DNA of 64,000 bases from CAVWXT01 sp963759115 (lineage in GTDB: Bacteria > Planctomycetota > Planctomycetia > Pirellulales > Thermoguttaceae): NCBI GenBank assembly GCA_963759115.1, contig CAVWXT010000005.1, forward strand, positions 2,356,001-2,420,000, in the 5' to 3' direction. The notes beneath the pieces were generated by a model that saw only the letters and a program-made list of their open reading frames with translations, did no database searches and was not told the origin of the DNA. Positions within the stretch are counted from its first letter, which is position 1, and the number at the start of each line of letters is the position of its first letter. Shown here piece after piece: positions 1-7,980 of the stretch. The position numbers were made by a program, and so were the translations under genes.

Positions 1-2
1 AA

Positions 3-45
3 CCAATAGAAATGTCCCCTGTTTTGCGCCAATAGAAATGTCCCG
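3..45. repeat. Left end of the IS: two tandem end repeats
   Basis: CCAATAGAAATGTCCCCT at 3-20 recurs as GCCAATAGAAATGTCCCG at about 28-45. The matching inverted copies at the right end are at 1452-1469 (exact) and 1478-1494 (diverged). These are presumed transposase-binding ends. Confidence 0.75.
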
Positions 46-64
46 TTACTGTTATGGTTTTCGT

Positions 65-1423
65 CTACCCTAAAGTGGCGTGCTCCGCGAGGCGAGCGCA
101 GCGAGCCGAAGCGGAGCACGCCACTTTTTCCGCCGGCGGCGGGAGGGGGGCGGAAGGCTCTGGTCGGGCCGCAGCCACTCGCCGGCCGCGCCAGGGATGG
201 TTCGCGGCAGGCTTGTGCCCCTGACTCGAACCCGTCGGGCCGGTACGCTTGGCCGGCTTTGGCAGCGGTGGGGCCAAGATCGGCGACCAACACACTTCGC
301 GCTGGCCAGCGAACACCCGCAGCACGCCGTCCAGCGGTTCGCAGACCGTCACGCGCTGACCGCTCCGAATGAACTCGGCCGTCTCACGCGGCAATTGCAA
401 GATGCGATTCCGCCAACGCAATGTCCAGTCCTTGGCCACCACCCGCGATTCTTGAATCGACACGATGCGCACCAGGTCCGTGCCGGCCGATAGCGGGCGA
501 TGCCAGTCCTCCGCCGCCGCCGCCGCCACCGCGAAGCGCGCGTTGAATCCCACCAGAAACGTCTCCTCCAGGAATCGGTTCGCCGACTCCAAGTCGGAGA
601 TCTTCGCGCGCCGCAACGCCTTGACCAGCCGATCCTGAAGCGTTCCGTTCATACGCTCCACACGCCCCTTCGCTTGCGGACTCCGCGCCAGAATCGACTC
701 CACGTCCAGTTCGCGCATGGCTCGCCCAAACTGCGTTTCTGGCGGGCAATTGTCGAGCAATTCCGCATCCGTCGGCTCACCCTCCGGCCGATAAATACTG
801 TGCTGATCCACGTACAGACCGCGCGGCAAGCCGTGCCGCCGGGCGTAACGCTGAAACAAGTCCGACAACGATGCCCATGATTCTTTCTCGTAGAACCGCG
901 CCGTCACCCTGCCTGTGGCATCGTCGATCATGACCATCAGCACCGCCCAGCCACGCCGCCCCTCGAACCAGTCGTGAAACGAACCGTCCATCTGCACCAA
1001 CTCGCCAAGGTGCTCGCGCCGCGTTCGACGACGACGATGCAGTCGCCGCTTGCGCCGGCGATCCAACAAGCCCGCCTGCAACAGCCACCGCCGCAGCGTG
1101 GTCACCGAGACCTTCACGCCGTCTTCCTTCTCCAGGCATTCCGCCGCCAACGTCGCCCCGTAATCGGCGTACCGCTCGCGATACAACGCCAGCGACCGCT
1201 GTTTGGTCTTCTCCGGCGAATGCCGATTGGGGGCTCGGCCACGCAGCCGATGTACCAGGCCGGCATCGCCTTCGCTCTGATACCGAGACCACGCCCGCTT
1301 CGTTTGGCGATAACTCAGCCTCAGCAGTTCGCTCGCCTCGACCAGGGTCATCCCCCCCGTTTTCACCCGACTGAACGCCTCCAGCCGCTTTCGTTCTTTC
1401 CGACTCATCGAAATCGTCCCCAT
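65..1423 (-). CDS. DDE transposase, IS1202/ISNCY type
   Basis: The 452-residue protein catalyses movement of the surrounding insertion sequence. The first 60 residues contain a helix-turn-helix (region TLVEASELLRLSYRQ), followed by a basic linker rich in Arg (about residues 118-135) and an integrase-core (rve) domain. The DDE residues are visible as D in LVQMDGSFHDW, D in GLYVDQHSIYRPEG and E in AKGRVERMNGTLQD. The C-terminus is a basic, Pro-rich tail. The length is normal for the group and the frame is intact, so this copy could be active. Start: the first ATG at 1423; an internal Met (MSRKERKR) 15 bases further in is an alternative. Family placement rests on recognised motifs only. Confidence 0.88.
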   Translation of the reverse strand: MGTISMSRKERKRLEAFSRVKTGGMTLVEASELLRLSYRQTKRAWSRYQSEGDAGLVHRLRGRAPNRHSPEKTKQRSLALYRERYADYGATLAAECLEKEDGVKVSVTTLRRWLLQAGLLDRRRKRRLHRRRRTRREHLGELVQMDGSFHDWFEGRRGWAVLMVMIDDATGRVTARFYEKESWASLSDLFQRYARRHGLPRGLYVDQHSIYRPEGEPTDAELLDNCPPETQFGRAMRELDVESILARSPQAKGRVERMNGTLQDRLVKALRRAKISDLESANRFLEETFLVGFNARFAVAAAAAEDWHRPLSAGTDLVRIVSIQESRVVAKDWTLRWRNRILQLPRETAEFIRSGQRVTVCEPLDGVLRVFAGQREVCWSPILAPPLPKPAKRTGPTGSSQGHKPAANHPWRGRRVAAARPEPSAPLPPPAEKVACSASARCARLAEHATLG

Positions 1424-1609
1424 TCTCTCGTTTCCTTTCGGAAACGATCTTAGGGGACATTTCTATTGGTCGCTAATGGGGACAATTCTAATGGCGCACG
1501 ACAGCCTCGTGATTCCCGCCCCCCCTCCAAATCGACGGCGATCTGGTACAATGGGTCGCTTTAGCGGCGTCGGGCTGGTGATTGAGGCCGTTGCTGTAGC
1601 GGTAATGTC

Positions 1610-2455
1610 ATGAAAACATGGGACACGATCGCCATTGTGGGGGTAGGCCTGATCGGTGGGTCGATCGGGATGGCCTTGCGCCAACGGAACTTGGCCAGGA
1701 GCGTCGTGGGCATCGGCCGCCGGCAGGCCAGTCTGCGGGTGGCTCGCCGCGTCGGGGCCGTGACCCACACCACGATCGACCTCAACAAGGGCGTGGCCGA
1801 GGCCGAGTTGGTGATCGTCTGCACCCCCGTGGGCCGGATCGTCGAGCATGCCCGCCAGGCGGCCCAGCATTGCCCCGAACGGAGTCTGATTACCGACGCC
1901 GGCAGCACCAAGCTTTCGATCGTGGCCGCGTTGGACGCCGGGCTGGCACGCGGTTGCCGCTTTCTGGGCGGCCATCCCCTGGCGGGCAGCGAGAAGACCG
2001 GCGCCACCTCCGCCTCGGCCGACTTGTTCGAAGGCCGGGTGGCAATCCTCACGCCGACGAAGAACACGCGGGCGGAGGATTTCGATCTGCTGGAAGAGTT
2101 CTGGCAGTCGCTCGGCTCGGTCGTGGTGCAGATGACGCCCGACGAGCACGATCAGGCGCTGGCGCTGACGAGTCACCTGCCGCACGCGGCCGCGGCCGCC
2201 CTGGCCATGACCGTGCCCGAAAAGTACTTCCGCTTAAGCGGCCCGGGCCTGCTCGACACGACTCGGGTGGCCGCCGGCGATCCCGAGCTTTGGCGGCAAA
2301 TCCTGTTATTCAATCGTGACAACGTGTTGGCGGCGCTCGAACAGTTCGGGGCCAAGCTGACCGCGCTGCACGCCGCCATCCGCGACAACAATGCCGTCGA
2401 AATCGCACGCCTGCTCACCCTCGCGAAGAAGAACCGTGATGCTTTGGGAAGTTGA
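1610..2455 (+). CDS. tyrA: Prephenate dehydrogenase
   Basis: This enzyme converts prephenate to 4-hydroxyphenylpyruvate with NAD(P), a step of tyrosine synthesis in the cytoplasm. The 281-residue protein starts with a Rossmann dinucleotide motif (IAIVGVGLIGGS, residues 7-18) and carries the family motifs GHPLAGSEKTGA and SHLPHAAAAALA. The length fits a stand-alone TyrA without a chorismate mutase domain; the last 15 residues overlap the next gene. The purL start (ATG 2439) lies inside its 3' end, so the two genes are probably translationally coupled. The start follows a 115-base gap after the IS. No ACT domain is visible. Confidence 0.93.
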   Translation: MKTWDTIAIVGVGLIGGSIGMALRQRNLARSVVGIGRRQASLRVARRVGAVTHTTIDLNKGVAEAELVIVCTPVGRIVEHARQAAQHCPERSLITDAGSTKLSIVAALDAGLARGCRFLGGHPLAGSEKTGATSASADLFEGRVAILTPTKNTRAEDFDLLEEFWQSLGSVVVQMTPDEHDQALALTSHLPHAAAAALAMTVPEKYFRLSGPGLLDTTRVAAGDPELWRQILLFNRDNVLAALEQFGAKLTALHAAIRDNNAVEIARLLTLAKKNRDALGS

Positions 2456-5400
2456 CATCTACGCCGCCGAGGGACAGCCGGACCTCGCGGCCCGCGACGT
2501 GGTCGCCGCCGTCGCCGAATTGCACCTGGCCGGCAACCTGGCCGTGATCTCTGCACGGGGCTACTTGATCCAGGGCGACCTCGATCGCCGCCAGGTTACG
2601 CGGATCGCCGACGAGTTGCTGGCCGATCGCGTCGTCGAGCGAACCGTCGTGGCCCCGACGGGCGATCCCGTGCTCTGCCAACTGCCCGAAGGTGAAAAAG
2701 GGGACATCACTGATGTGTGCGAAGCACCCGGAGGGCCGTTCCGGAAAATGAGTGATGTCCCCTTTTTCCCACTTGGATTCACGTGCTGCCCAAGCCCGGC
2801 GTGATGGACCCCGTGGCCCAGAGTGCCATGGAGGCCATCGCCGACTTCCGTCTCCGGGCGGAGGCCGTCCGCACGCTCAAAAAATACGCGGTTGGACCGC
2901 TCCCCGACGATCGCCTGGCGCTGCTGTGCTCCAAGGTCCTGGCCAACGACGCCATCGAGCAGGTGATCGTGGGGCCGTTGGGTTTCGAGCGGCTCCAGGT
3001 GGGCTCGCCCTACGAGTTTCGACTGGTGACCGTGCCGATCCGCCCGATGGACGACGCCGCCTTGCAGCGGCTGAGCAGCGAGGGGCAACTTTACCTGTCG
3101 TTGGTGGAGATGCAGACGATCCAGGCCCATTTCCGCACGCTGGGCCGCGACCCGACCGACGTGGAATTGGAAACGGTCGCCCAGACGTGGAGCGAGCATT
3201 GCAGCCACAAGACGCTGGCCGGGCGGATCCACTACCGCGACGAAAACGGCGAACGGCACTTCCAAAACATGCTCAAGGAGACGATCTTCGCCGCCACGCA
3301 GAAGATTCGCCAGGAGGCGGGCCAAGAGGATTGGTGCGTGAGCGTTTTTTCCGACAACGCCGGCGTGATCCGCTTCGACGAGCAATACAACGTGGTTTTC
3401 AAGGTCGAAACGCACAACCATCCCTCGGCCTTGGAACCGTACGGCGGGGCCAACACGGGCATCGGCGGCGTGATCCGCGACCCGATGGGCACCGGCATGG
3501 GCGCCAAGCCGATCTGCAACACCGACGTGTTCTGCTTTGCCCCGCCCGACACGCCGGCCGACTCGCTGCCGCCGGGCGTGCTCCATCCCCGCCGCGTGAT
3601 GAAAGGCGTGGTCTCGGGCGTCCGCGATTACGGCAACCGCATGGGCATTCCCACCGTCAACGGCGCGCTCTACTTCGACCCGCGCTATCTGGGCAATCCG
3701 CTGGTCTATTGCGGCAACATCGGACTATTGCCCCGCGACAAATCGTTCAAGCACCCGCAGGCCGGCGATCTGGCCGTGGCCGTGGGCGGGCGGACCGGCC
3801 GCGACGGCATCCACGGCGCCACCTTCAGCTCGGCCGAGTTGACCAGCCACAGCGAAACCCTCTCCGGCGGCGCCGTGCAGATCGGCAACGCCATCACCGA
3901 GAAGATGCTCCTGGACGTGCTGCTGGTGGCCCGCGACCGCGGGCCTGTACAACGCTGTTACCGATTGCGGCGCCGGCGGCTTTTCCAGTGCCGTGGGCGA
4001 AATGGGCGAGAAGATCGGCGCCGAGGTCTGGCTGGAACGCGTGCCGCTGAAATACGAGGGGCTTTCTTACACCGAAATCTGGATTTCCGAGGCCCAGGAA
4101 CGCATGGTCTTCTCGGTGCCGCCGGAGAAGTGGGACGAGCTTTCGGCGCTGTGTGCTTCCGAGGGTGTCGAGGCCACGGTGATCGGCCAGTTCGTCCCCA
4201 CCGGCCGGCTTGTGCTGAAATATGCCGGGCAGCAGGTGGCCGATATGGCGATGGAGTTTTTGCACGATGGCCGCCCGCCGGTGGTGCGCGACGCGGTGTA
4301 CGAGCCTGTCCCTGCTGGCCCGCTTGCGTACGACGGGCCGAGGGTGGCGCACATGAGGTAGCGTACTCGCTTTCAGTGACGGCGTTGCGCCATTTACAAG
4401 ACGCTTTGCCGCCGCCGGCACACCGTCGAAATCTGCCGGCGCAGTTTCGCCATTTGCAAAAGATAGCCGACGCGGTGGGGGAAACGGACGTCCAAATCAC
4501 GGAGATGAATGTGATGCCCGTTGATTTTGCCGGCACCCTACTCAACATCCTTGGCTCGTTGAACGTATGCAGCAAAGAGTGGGTGATTCGCCAGTACGAT
4601 CACGAAGTGCAGGGCGGCAGCGTGCTGAAACCGCTGGTCGGTTTGGCCAACGACGGCCCCGGCGACGCGGCCGTTCTGCGGCCTGTGCTCTCCAGCCGCC
4701 GCGGCATTGTCATCGCCTGCGGCATGAACCCCCGCTACGGCGATTTCGACACCTACTGGATGGCCGCCAGCGCGATCGACGAGGCGGTGCGCAACTGCGT
4801 AGCGGTGGGCGCCGACCCCAGCCGCATCGCCATCCTCGACAACTTCTGCTGGGGCGCCACCGACCGGCCGGAAACGCTGGGCTCGCTGGTCCGCGCCGCG
4901 TTGGCCTGCTACGACGTGGCCACCGCGTTGGGCACGCCCTTCATCAGCGGCAAGGACAGCCTCAACAACGAGTTCCGCCCGCTCCGCAGAAAAGGGGACA
5001 GTCCCCATTTGTGCGAAGCACCCGGAGGGCCGTTCCGGCAAATGGGGACTGTCCCCTTTTCTGCCGCCGAGGAACCGATTTCGATCCCCCCGTCGTTGCT
5101 CATCAGTGCTTTGGGACAGGTCGACGACGTGAGCCGCTGCGTGTCGATGGACCTGAAGGAGCCGGGAAATCTGCTCTATCTCGTCGGCCTGACGAAGAAC
5201 GAGTTGGGCGGGTCGCACTTCGCACTGGTCGAAGGGCTTACCGGCGGCGAAGCGCCCAAGGTCGATCCGCAGTTGGCCAAGACCACATTTGCAGCGCTCT
5301 ACAAGGCAATCCATTCCGGGCTGGTCTGTGCCTGTCACGACTTGAGCGAGGGCGGGCTGGCGGTGGCGGCGGCGGAGATGGCCTTTGCCGGCGGCCTGGG

Positions 5401-5695
5401 GGCGAAAATCTCGTTGGTCGAGGTGCCCTGCGATCCGGCCGCAGACGGCGGTCGGAGCCACTGCGATATGCCCCCGGCGGCCTTGCTCTTCAGCGAGTCG
5501 AACACGCGATTTCTCTGTGAAGTCCGTCCGGGCCGTGCCGCGGACTTCGAGGCGGCGTTGTACGGCGTGCCCCACGCCCGCGTCGGCGAGGTCATGGCCC
5601 AGGGCCGGCTGGAAATTCTTGACGCCAACGACATCGTCATCTCGGCCGACGTTGCGGCGTTGAAGGAAGCCTGGCAGAAGCCGTTGCGGTGGTGA
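2439..5695 (+). CDS. purL: Phosphoribosylformylglycinamidine synthase (PurS-PurL type), frameshifted here and carrying two palindromic inserts
   Basis: PurL makes phosphoribosylformylglycinamidine from FGAR, glutamine and ATP in purine synthesis. The N-terminus (MLWEVDIYAAEG, ATG 2439) is a PurS-like segment. The PurL body follows with the motifs QTWSEHCSHKTLAG, ETHNHPSALEPYGGANTG and QYDHEVQGGS. The reading frame changes three times: near 2770 (one base short in CCACTTGG), near 3944 (one base too many in GCGGGCCTG), and within 4310-4540. The last region also holds roughly 200 bases not expected in PurL. Two 75-bp palindromes (2694-2768 and 4988-5062) add 25 codons each in frame. purL should be essential, so the frame breaks are probably sequence errors, although true loss cannot be excluded. 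It overlaps tyrA by 17 bases. Confidence 0.85.
2694..2768. repeat. 75-bp palindromic element, copy 1, inside purL
   Basis: The arms GAAAAAGGGGACATCACT and AGTGATGTCCCCTTTTTC are exact inverted complements. They enclose a core (TGTGCGAAGCACCCGGAGGG and onward) shared with the copy at 4988-5062. Read in the purL frame the element is 25 sense codons containing CEAPGGPFR. Confidence 0.88.
4988..5062. repeat. 75-bp palindromic element, copy 2, inside purL
   Basis: The arms AGAAAAGGGGACAGTCCCC and GGGGACTGTCCCCTTTTCT are inverted complements. The core is the same as in copy 1. The element lies in frame between SLNNEFRPL and ISIPPSLLISALGQV of PurL and again gives 25 sense codons with CEAPGGPFR in the same frame. 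Confidence 0.9.
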
Positions 5696-5706
5696 GAGGC
5701 CGCGGC

Positions 5707-5763
5707 AGGACGGATTTCCTAATCCGTCCGGTTTTTCGGACAACGGACTTGGAAATCCGTCCT
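5707..5763. repeat. Short palindromic repeat after purL
   Basis: AGGACGGATTTCC (5707-5719) and GGAAATCCGTCCT (5751-5763) are perfect 13-bp inverted repeats. The interior also repeats parts of the arm. It lies 12 bases after the purL stop and may fold as a transcript end, but there is no T-run. Confidence 0.65.
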
Positions 5764-5795
5764 ACAATTCCATCCTCCCCTTGCGATCTGCATCC

Positions 5796-7058
5796 ATGTC
5801 CGTCGAATACAGCGAATTCGCCCGCAACATTTCCGTCGAGATGGCTTTCAACGTGTTGGCCAAGGCCCGCCAATTGGCGGCCGCGGGCAAGCGGGTGATC
5901 GAGTTGGAGATTGGCGATAGCCCCTTTCCCAGCACAGCGTCGGCCAAAGAGGCGGGCATCGCGGCGATCCGCGGCGATCAGAGCCATTACTGCCCTTCGG
6001 CCGGACTGCCCGAGTTCCGCCAGGCCGCGGCGGAGTACGTCAGCCGCGAGTACGGGCTGCCCGTCACCGCGGCGAACGTCGTGGTAGGGCCTGGGGCCAA
6101 GGTTTTCGAACTGTTCTTCTGCGAAGTGTTCTTGGATCCGGGCGACGGGGTGCTCGTGTTCAGCCCCTATTTCCCCACGTATCTGCCGAACATCGCGCGG
6201 CGCGGCGCGCGGGTGCAGCTTTCGGAACTCAAGCAGGATCGCCAGTTCCGGCCGAACCTGGACGACGTGGCGCGGTTCCTGGCCGAAGACCCCCGCCCCA
6301 AGGCGATCTTCTTGAACAGCCCTCACAATCCGACGGGCGGCGTGGCCGAGCCGGAAGATCTGGAGGGCGTCGCTGCCATGATCCGCGGCCGCAACGTGGC
6401 CGTGTTCAGCGACGAGCCGTACGACCGGATGGTCTGGCGCGGCCGCCATCATTCGATCGCCGCCATTCCCGGAATGCTCGACCAGTGCGTGGCCGCCTAC
6501 ACGCTGAGCAAGTCGTACAGTATGAGCGGCTGGCGATTGGGCTATGCGGTGGCCAGCCCCGAGATCGCCGACATGCTCGGCAAGCTCATCAACACGTCGC
6601 TCTCCTGCACGCCGCCGTTGACACAACTGGCCGGCATGGCCGCCTTCGCCAACGACAACGCGGAGAGCCGCCGCACGATGCGGCTGTTTCGCGAGAAGGT
6701 GGAAATCCTCGTCCGCGGCCTCAACCGGATCGGAGGCGTCCGTTGCCTCGATCCGGGCGGGACTTTTTACGCCTTCCCGTCGGTGGCGGCAGTCTGCAAT
6801 CGGCTGGGGATCACTTCGCACGGGCTGGCCATGTATCTGTTGGAAGGCACCGACAACCGTCTCGGCATCGCCTGCCTGGGCGGAGAGTCCTTCGGCGAGG
6901 CCGGTCACGGCTTCCTGCGCTTCAGTTGCGCCGAACCCAATGATCGCCTCCACGAAGCGATCGAGTTTCTGCCGCTGGCGTTTTCGCGGCAAGATCGCGT
7001 AGATCGGTTCCTTGGCCAGTACCCTCATTTCCGCCTCGCCGCGCCGTACGAAACCTAG
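5796..7058 (+). CDS. PLP-dependent aminotransferase, class I/II
   Basis: This is a fold-type I aminotransferase of the aspartate aminotransferase family, 420 residues from ATG 5796. The Schiff-base lysine lies in SKSYSMSGWRLGYAV, with the usual HNPTGG loop (NSPHNPTGGV) and the nucleotide-side motif SDEPYDRMVW. The substrate cannot be fixed from sequence; aspartate, tyrosine or a related amino acid is possible. A location near tyrA and purL does not settle it. A TTG 15 bases upstream is an alternative start, but the ATG gives the usual N-terminus (MSVEYSEFARNI). The frame is intact. Confidence 0.88.
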   Translation: MSVEYSEFARNISVEMAFNVLAKARQLAAAGKRVIELEIGDSPFPSTASAKEAGIAAIRGDQSHYCPSAGLPEFRQAAAEYVSREYGLPVTAANVVVGPGAKVFELFFCEVFLDPGDGVLVFSPYFPTYLPNIARRGARVQLSELKQDRQFRPNLDDVARFLAEDPRPKAIFLNSPHNPTGGVAEPEDLEGVAAMIRGRNVAVFSDEPYDRMVWRGRHHSIAAIPGMLDQCVAAYTLSKSYSMSGWRLGYAVASPEIADMLGKLINTSLSCTPPLTQLAGMAAFANDNAESRRTMRLFREKVEILVRGLNRIGGVRCLDPGGTFYAFPSVAAVCNRLGITSHGLAMYLLEGTDNRLGIACLGGESFGEAGHGFLRFSCAEPNDRLHEAIEFLPLAFSRQDRVDRFLGQYPHFRLAAPYET

Positions 7059-7119
7059 CGAATGGGTGGTCGTGGGGCAGAGGCGCCGGCGAACGCGCTA
7101 GTGCCCCGACCGACGTGAC

Positions 7120-7193
7120 GGGTGCCACGGGCTGCTTGTCAGCCCGTGCTGCGGCCGATTCCTGCACTGGCCGGCAAGCGGCCAGTGGCACCC
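7120..7193. repeat. Nested palindromic repeat between convergent genes
   Basis: GGGTGCCAC (7120-7128) and GTGGCACCC (7185-7193) are inverted. Inside are two smaller hairpins (CACGGGCTG/CAGCCCGTG and CACTGGCCG/CGGCCAGTG). It lies between the convergent aminotransferase and methyltransferase genes. Confidence 0.6.
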
Positions 7194-7221
7194 AAGCTGT
7201 CAACACAGCACGGTTGGGGCG

Positions 7222-7818
7222 CTAGCCCGCGGCGGTTGGCCCCGGCCGTGCAAGAGCCATTCCGTAGTGGTAGGGCGGGAGGTCGATGATTCCTGGGGCC
7301 AGCAGAGAGAACCCTGCGGATTCGGCCCAATCGCGGCACTGCTCAGGACGCGGGCGGATGGCCATCGCCGGGCCGCGCGGCGTGGCGGGGTCGTAATTCC
7401 AGTGGATGATGCCCAGTTTGCCGCCGGCTGCCAGTAAGCGAAACGCCTCTCGCAACAGTGCGTCGGGGCACTCCGCATGGAGGATGTTGAACAGCATCAC
7501 GTAGTGGACGCTCGCGTCCGGCAGCCCGGCCCCATCGGCAACGAAGTCCCGCACGCAGGTTCGCACGTTGCCGAGTCCGGCGGCGTCGGCCTTCTCTCTG
7601 GTGATTGCCACCATGGCCGGGTCGATATCCAGGGCATGGACCGTGCCCCGCGTGATTTTCGCGGCCGGAATGGTGAACGTGCCATACCCGCAACCGAAGT
7701 CAACCGCGTCGCCCGAGGATGGCAACCCCAGTTTGTGCAGGACTTCTTCGGGGGTGAAGAAAGTCGTCCATAGGCTTTCCTCGGGCATGCCGCTCTCACG
7801 GGTTTTCATGTAGACCAC
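7222..7818 (-). CDS. Class I SAM-dependent methyltransferase
   Basis: The 198-residue protein has the SAM-binding motif I DFGCGYGTFTIPAA (about residues 39-52), an acidic loop at the end of strand 2 (HALDIDPAM) and motif IV-like LFNILHAECPD. It therefore belongs to the Methyltransf_25/31 type. The substrate is unknown. The C-terminus (IIDLPPYHYGMALARP) is typical of these small enzymes. The Met at 7809 (MKTRES) is a possible alternative start to 7818. It is convergent with the aminotransferase and followed upstream by a palindromic repeat. Confidence 0.82.
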   Translation of the reverse strand: MVYMKTRESGMPEESLWTTFFTPEEVLHKLGLPSSGDAVDFGCGYGTFTIPAAKITRGTVHALDIDPAMVAITREKADAAGLGNVRTCVRDFVADGAGLPDASVHYVMLFNILHAECPDALLREAFRLLAAGGKLGIIHWNYDPATPRGPAMAIRPRPEQCRDWAESAGFSLLAPGIIDLPPYHYGMALARPGPTAAG

Positions 7819-7841
7819 CTGCTTCGCCGCTCATACGGCTA

Positions 7842-7941
7842 GCAGCCTGTTGAAAAAGGGGGACAGGCACCTCACCACCACCGTTTTTTGCGGCATTCAC
7901 ATCGGCCGGTTCGGAGCCAGTCCCCTTTTTCAACAGGCTGC
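7842..7941. repeat. MITE-like element with 22-bp inverted ends
   Basis: GCAGCCTGTTGAAAAAGGGG (from 7842) and its inverted complement ending at 7941 enclose a short unique core. Part of the arm (TTTTTCAACGGGCTGCTAG) recurs after the intron at about 47922-47942, so the end sequence is repeated in this genome. It lies upstream of the methyltransferase gene. Confidence 0.7.
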
Positions 7942-7980
7942 CAGCGAAGACGGACGATTCTTAGGCCTTCGGGTTGGACT

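Larger units (their letters stand above)
1..1494 (-). mobile_element. Insertion sequence of the IS1202/ISNCY type
   Basis: A single DDE transposase gene is enclosed by inverted copies of an 18-bp end sequence (CCAATAGAAATGTCCCCT at 3-20; its reverse complement at 1452-1469). Each end has a second, slightly diverged inner or outer copy (29-45 and 1478-1494), so the ends look like paired transposase binding sites. The element may extend left of the window, so no target duplication could be checked. It lies directly upstream of tyrA. Confidence 0.8.
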
